Source: Flavobacterium sp. CFS9 (GTDB taxonomy: Bacteria > Bacteroidota > Bacteroidia > Flavobacteriales > Flavobacteriaceae). From it: 64,000 nucleotides of DNA. Both the position numbers and the translations under genes were made by a program. The notes beneath the pieces were generated by a model. It was not told the DNA's origin. It did not search any database and saw only the letters and a program-made list of their open reading frames with translations. The stretch is taken from NCBI RefSeq assembly GCF_041154745.1, contig NZ_AP031573.1, forward strand, positions 3,906,001 to 3,970,000. Reading direction: 5' to 3'. Each line of letters begins with the position of its first letter. Within the stretch, counting starts at the first letter, position 1. Below, one piece after another: positions 60,635-64,000 of the stretch.

Positions 60635-61468
60635 CTAATTTACGTATTTTAATGAAACCCAGTTATTTCTTTGAAACTTTTTAACATATGTTAAACCTTT
60701 TTCGGTGCAGGAAGCATCGATAAAAGGAATGTCTTCCTCATAAAAACCGCTCAAAAGCAGTATTCCTTTTGGATTTAAACAATCAACATAACGCTGCATA
60801 TCGTTTAGTAAGATATTTCGGTTGATGTTGGCAATGATTAAATCGTATTTTTTCCCGGCTAGCAAGGCGGCGTCGCCTTCATAAACGGAGATGTGCTGGC
60901 AATTATTGCGTTCAGCATTTTCGATAGAGTTCAGGTAGCACCAGTTGTCGATATCGATAGCGTCGATTGGCTGAGCACCTTTCATTTCGGCTAAAATGGC
61001 TAAAATAGCTGTTCCGCAACCCATATCCAGAGTTTTCAGATCTTTGACATCGATTTCCAGTAAATGCTGAATCATCATGTGCGTAGTTTCATGATGACCG
61101 GTTCCGAAACTCATTTTTGGTTCGATTACAATATCAAATTCAGCATTCGTTTTCTCATGAAAAGGAGCACGAACATGGCATTTTCCGTCTACATCAATAG
61201 GTTCAAAATTCTTTTCCCATTCCTCATTCCAGTTCACCTGATCGATTTCTTCAATAGTGTATTCGATCTTGAATTCTTCGGATTGTAAAATATAAATGTC
61301 GTCCAAAATATTTTCGTTCCATAAATCTTTTTTCACGTAAGCCGAAATTCCGTTCTCCGTTTCCGTAAAAGTTTCAAACGCTTTTTCGCCTAATTCAGCA
61401 ATTAAAATTTCTGAACCCGGTTCTTTTGGCTCAATTGTAAAATGGTACCCTAAATATATATTCGACAT
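60635..61468 (-). CDS. prmA: Ribosomal protein L11 methyltransferase
   Basis: 277 aa from the ATG of MSNIYLGYHF. The N-terminal L11-recognition domain (about 1-100, ending VNWNEEWEKNFEP) is followed by a SAM methyltransferase domain: MSFGTGHHETT, LDMGCGTAILAILAEMKGA and DLIIANINRNILL (NxN in place of the usual N-I-x-A). Trimethylates L11. An exact -7 box lies 14 bp upstream. Confidence 0.94.
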   Translation of the reverse strand: MSNIYLGYHFTIEPKEPGSEILIAELGEKAFETFTETENGISAYVKKDLWNENILDDIYILQSEEFKIEYTIEEIDQVNWNEEWEKNFEPIDVDGKCHVRAPFHEKTNAEFDIVIEPKMSFGTGHHETTHMMIQHLLEIDVKDLKTLDMGCGTAILAILAEMKGAQPIDAIDIDNWCYLNSIENAERNNCQHISVYEGDAALLAGKKYDLIIANINRNILLNDMQRYVDCLNPKGILLLSGFYEEDIPFIDASCTEKGLTYVKKFQRNNWVSLKYVN

Positions 61469-61482
61469 AAAAAAAATTTTTG

Positions 61483-61490
61483 CAAAGGTA
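61483..61490 (-). promoter_or_regulatory. -7 box TACCTTTG of prmA
   Basis: Exact TAnnTTTG match, same octamer as at kdsA, 14 bp before the ATG; a TTTG lies upstream. Confidence 0.5.
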
Positions 61491-61546
61491 AGAATCCAAA
61501 GCAAAAGTTGTTCATAAATAATCAATATCCTTACCTTAATTAATGT

Positions 61547-61554
61547 TAATTTTG
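61547..61554 (+). promoter_or_regulatory. -7 box TAATTTTG of the 61582 gene
   Basis: Exact TAnnTTTG match 27 bp before the ATG; no ideal -33. Confidence 0.45.
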
Positions 61555-61581
61555 ATTGGAATTTGTAAGGATTTTTAAAAT

Positions 61582-62718
61582 ATGAAGAATATCATTTTTA
61601 TTTTGCTCTTTGTGGTACTTAACGGAGCAACTTGTGAGAAGGAACATGAAGTGGTTCGATCATTTTGTTACTGGAAAACCGATTTGAATTTTGAAAGAGC
61701 AGATGATTCGTTGATAAAAGACTTGAAAGTAAAACATTTGTATGTTCGTTTTTTTGATGTAGACTGGAATCCTTATGCTAAAGAGCCTTTGCCGGTTGCA
61801 AGTCTTAACGATATCAGATTAAATGAAAGCAATCCTGAAATTACACCCAGTATTTTCATTACGAATGAAGTGGTTTTGCAATCCGGAAAAAAGCAGCTGG
61901 ACAGTCTGGCGGTAAGAATTGCCAAACGTATTGAACAGATAGGATTGAAAATGAATGATTCAAAAGCCGAGAAAATAGCCGGCTCGATCGTGTATCCAAA
62001 AGATTATTACAAGCAGGAGAATCGCAAACAGTTGAATTATGATTCGGTAAAATCAGCTGAAATGGCAAAATTGAAAGTTGATTTTAAAGAGATCCTGATC
62101 GATTGCGACTGGTCAGAAAAATCAAAAGACAATTATTTTTACTTGTTAAAGCAAATCAAAAAAAGCTATCCAACGACCGTGGTTTCGGCTACCATAAGAC
62201 TCTGGCAATACAAATATGCTTCAAAAGCCGGAATCCCACCCGTAGATAAAGGTTTGCTGATGTGCTATAATTTGAGTAAACCGGAAGATTTTAATACCAA
62301 AAATTCTATAGGAACCAGCGAAGAATTGGCGCAATATATTACACACGACAAATATGGTTTGAAACTTGATATTGCTCTGCCATTGTACAGTTGGGCGGTT
62401 GTTTTCAGAGGCAATCAGTTTAAGGGAATTTTATCCGATTATGAGAGGATTCAAAAGGATACCGTTAAATTAAAAAAGGTATCAGATTCTAAATATATAC
62501 TGCAAGACGACATTCTGGTAGGACAGACTTATTTGAGAAACGGGGATGAAATCAGGATTGAGAAAATTTCTGAAGACGAACTAGACAAAATGATTTCGAT
62601 CGTAAAAAGTAAAATCCCGATCGACAATCAGACAAAAGTGACGTTTTTCTCTTTCGATAAAAAATACATCAACGATTATGGAACTCAAAATATATCCGGT
62701 TATTATGCGCGTTTTTAG
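61582..62718 (+). CDS. Secreted protein of unknown function
   Basis: 378 aa. N-terminal signal (MKNIIFILLFVVLNGATCE) with a possible but non-standard lipobox at Cys19. The mature part has features of a (beta/alpha) barrel: KHLYVRFFDVDW near 50-61, the EILIDCDWSEKSKDNY block near 173-188 and GLLMCYNLSKPEDF. Aspartates and tryptophans at strand ends hint at a glycosidase-like fold, but I cannot name a family. It overlaps the next gene by 14 bp, so the two are translationally coupled. Confidence 0.7.
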   Translation: MKNIIFILLFVVLNGATCEKEHEVVRSFCYWKTDLNFERADDSLIKDLKVKHLYVRFFDVDWNPYAKEPLPVASLNDIRLNESNPEITPSIFITNEVVLQSGKKQLDSLAVRIAKRIEQIGLKMNDSKAEKIAGSIVYPKDYYKQENRKQLNYDSVKSAEMAKLKVDFKEILIDCDWSEKSKDNYFYLLKQIKKSYPTTVVSATIRLWQYKYASKAGIPPVDKGLLMCYNLSKPEDFNTKNSIGTSEELAQYITHDKYGLKLDIALPLYSWAVVFRGNQFKGILSDYERIQKDTVKLKKVSDSKYILQDDILVGQTYLRNGDEIRIEKISEDELDKMISIVKSKIPIDNQTKVTFFSFDKKYINDYGTQNISGYYARF

Positions 62719-64000
62719 CCCTTTACTTTTTGTTTTTAGTGTTCAGGTCTCTTTGGCCTGCGGATGGAGTGTTTCGCCGGAAACCAGCAGACTGGCTTTG
62801 TTTAAAGCACAGCGTGAAGGCTTTTTTAAGCTGACACCCTTTTATTATTCGGCCGATAATTATTACGATACAAGTACGATTTCAGGTGTTGATCAGGAAT
62901 TGAATTGTGCGGAATGGAAGAGAAAACTGGGCAGTAAGGTAGATCCAAAAGACGTACATGTTATTTTGTACGAAACGGATGCTGAGAAATTTGAAACTGC
63001 TTATGAAACTAAATCGCTGAAAAAAGTTTTTGATAAGAACACTTTTATTGAAGCCTTACTGCTTTCAAAAAATAAAGTACTTTTAAACTATATTTTGTTT
63101 GCGAAAAAATTAGAATACAACAGCAATCCTGATGTAAAATGGGAGTCATGGGGTAATATTGGCTATGACAGTAAAGATCATAAAATAGCCGATGTTAGTG
63201 ATTTCGAAAAGAAAATCAGAACGGCAAAAGATTCTTTTTTAAAGCAGCGTTATGCCTTTTTATTGTTGAGATACAGCTTCTATGCTTCTGATAAGAATGA
63301 AGTAATTCGTTTGTACGATACTTATTTTGCAGACGATAAAAACACAATTTTAGCGCCCTGGGCTTTGTACTATAAAGCTTTGTGTGTGGAGGATTTAGCT
63401 TTACAGAATTATTTGCTGAGTAAAGTGTTTGTTTCCTGCGAAGAGAAATCATTTGCGGTTTTACAGCACTACAACTGGAAATTAACTACAGAGACTTTGG
63501 CATTGGCTCAAAACGATGAAGAGCGCAGTGTGATCCTGACTATCGAAGGCTTACGCAATCCGGCACCGGGATTGAAAACCATTCAGGAGGTTTATGAGTT
63601 GAATCCGAATAGTTTGTATTTGAGTTTTTTGATCGGGAGAGAAGTGAACAAGCTTGAAGATTGGATTTTTACACCGCAATACACCAATGACGGAACTCCT
63701 TCGGTTGTTTTTGACAGTACGGTCTGGTATGAAAATTATGCGAAAGCAAAAGAGGAGAATTTCAAGAAAGATATTTTGTATTTGAGAGAGTTTGAATATT
63801 ATCTAATTTCAATCAGAGAGCAGACTTCAGGGGAGCAAAAAGACTACATTACGGCAGCGATTGCACAGCTTTGTTTTATAGGAGACGAAATTGATCTGGG
63901 AAAGAAATACACGGATATGATTTCAGAAAAAGCCAATGCTTCGATACAAATGCAGAAGAATATTCAGTTGGCATTGGTCGCTTTAAAGCAGGACGATTTG
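62705..64000 (+). CDS. Secreted helical-repeat protein (3' end beyond window)
   Basis: 432 codons to the window edge, still open. The ATG at 62705 gives the signal peptide MRVFSPLLFVFSVQVSLA, with mature CGWSVSPET; an ATG at 62678 would add nine residues. The visible part is alpha-helical, TPR-like (KQRYAFLLLRYSFYASDKNEVIRLYD, YEYYLIS-type helices) with many Trp/Tyr. No family recognised. Coupled to the preceding secreted protein through a 14-bp overlap, suggesting a two-component envelope system. Confidence 0.75.
   Translation, partial: MRVFSPLLFVFSVQVSLACGWSVSPETSRLALFKAQREGFFKLTPFYYSADNYYDTSTISGVDQELNCAEWKRKLGSKVDPKDVHVILYETDAEKFETAYETKSLKKVFDKNTFIEALLLSKNKVLLNYILFAKKLEYNSNPDVKWESWGNIGYDSKDHKIADVSDFEKKIRTAKDSFLKQRYAFLLLRYSFYASDKNEVIRLYDTYFADDKNTILAPWALYYKALCVEDLALQNYLLSKVFVSCEEKSFAVLQHYNWKLTTETLALAQNDEERSVILTIEGLRNPAPGLKTIQEVYELNPNSLYLSFLIGREVNKLEDWIFTPQYTNDGTPSVVFDSTVWYENYAKAKEENFKKDILYLREFEYYLISIREQTSGEQKDYITAAIAQLCFIGDEIDLGKKYTDMISEKANASIQMQKNIQLALVALKQDDL

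Noticed and set aside
1..64000. CRISPR array
   Set aside because: Tandem 7-mer and 8-mer repeats are present, but no 25-40 bp direct repeats with unique spacers and no cas genes.
1..64000. tRNA or rRNA genes
   Set aside because: I looked in all gaps over 100 bp for cloverleaf signatures such as GGTTCGAATCC and found none convincing.

Overview
The window looks like chromosome of a Flavobacterium or close relative (Bacteroidota, Flavobacteriia). The evidence is AT-rich DNA with A/T-ending codons, a SusC/SusD pair, SusR-like and MocR regulators, and many promoters with the Bacteroidota -7 box TAnnTTTG. Gene starts lack clear Shine-Dalgarno sequences, and flavobacterial neighbourhoods such as ddl | PASTA-rluA and prmA-clpS are present. 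I found no tRNA, rRNA, prophage, integron or CRISPR array. The only mobile-type gene is a REP-associated (RAYT/Y1) transposase.

Layout. 1-4.4 kb: partial pyrE, diverging Nudix gene, DUF4287, an unknown gene and a secreted M14 peptidase. 4.7-7.6 kb: a MocR (GntR plus aminotransferase) regulator diverging from a cupin and a DapA-like aldolase, with interleaved promoters. 7.6-14.6 kb: a DbpA-like RNA helicase behind a 138-bp inverted-repeat element, a small secreted protein, a PhnA-like protein, coaD, ddl, and a diverging PASTA protein plus pseudouridine synthase. 14.7-28 kb: accessory metabolism (acyl-CoA dehydrogenase-like protein, rhodanese, ModF-like ABC ATPase, MscS, thioesterase, two MsrA paralogues, Ntn hydrolase, aspartyl protease with PDZ, membrane AraC regulator, and a methyltransferase/Nudix/ankyrin operon). 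28-31.1 kb: dnaK behind a sigma54-type promoter, then a lipoprotein. 31.1-31.9 kb: a RAYT gene bracketed by two near-identical palindromes. 32-36.6 kb: corA, pta, ackA.

36.7-51.5 kb is the most interesting part. It is a polysaccharide utilisation locus (PUL) with a membrane one-component SusR-like regulator, SusC, SusD, a GH144-type (glucoamylase family) lipoprotein and a GH3 beta-glucosidase. A lipoprotein glycerophosphodiesterase and a GH43-like enzyme follow. The GH144 plus GH3 pairing suggests beta-1,2-glucan as substrate. A phosphodiesterase next door would make sense if the natural substrate is phosphoglycerol-decorated osmoregulated periplasmic glucan; that part is inference.

51.7-64 kb: an M28 peptidase, a PAS histidine kinase, a YiiX-like papain-fold hydrolase, then a minus-strand block read as prmA, clpS, sterol-desaturase-like gene, YhhN, lipoprotein, small membrane protein, kdsA, outer-membrane protein. 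It ends with two overlapping plus-strand secreted proteins, the last cut by the window edge. Intergenic DNA is unusually rich in short repeats: palindromes, terminal inverted repeats, and period-7 and period-8 simple repeats, in at least five families.
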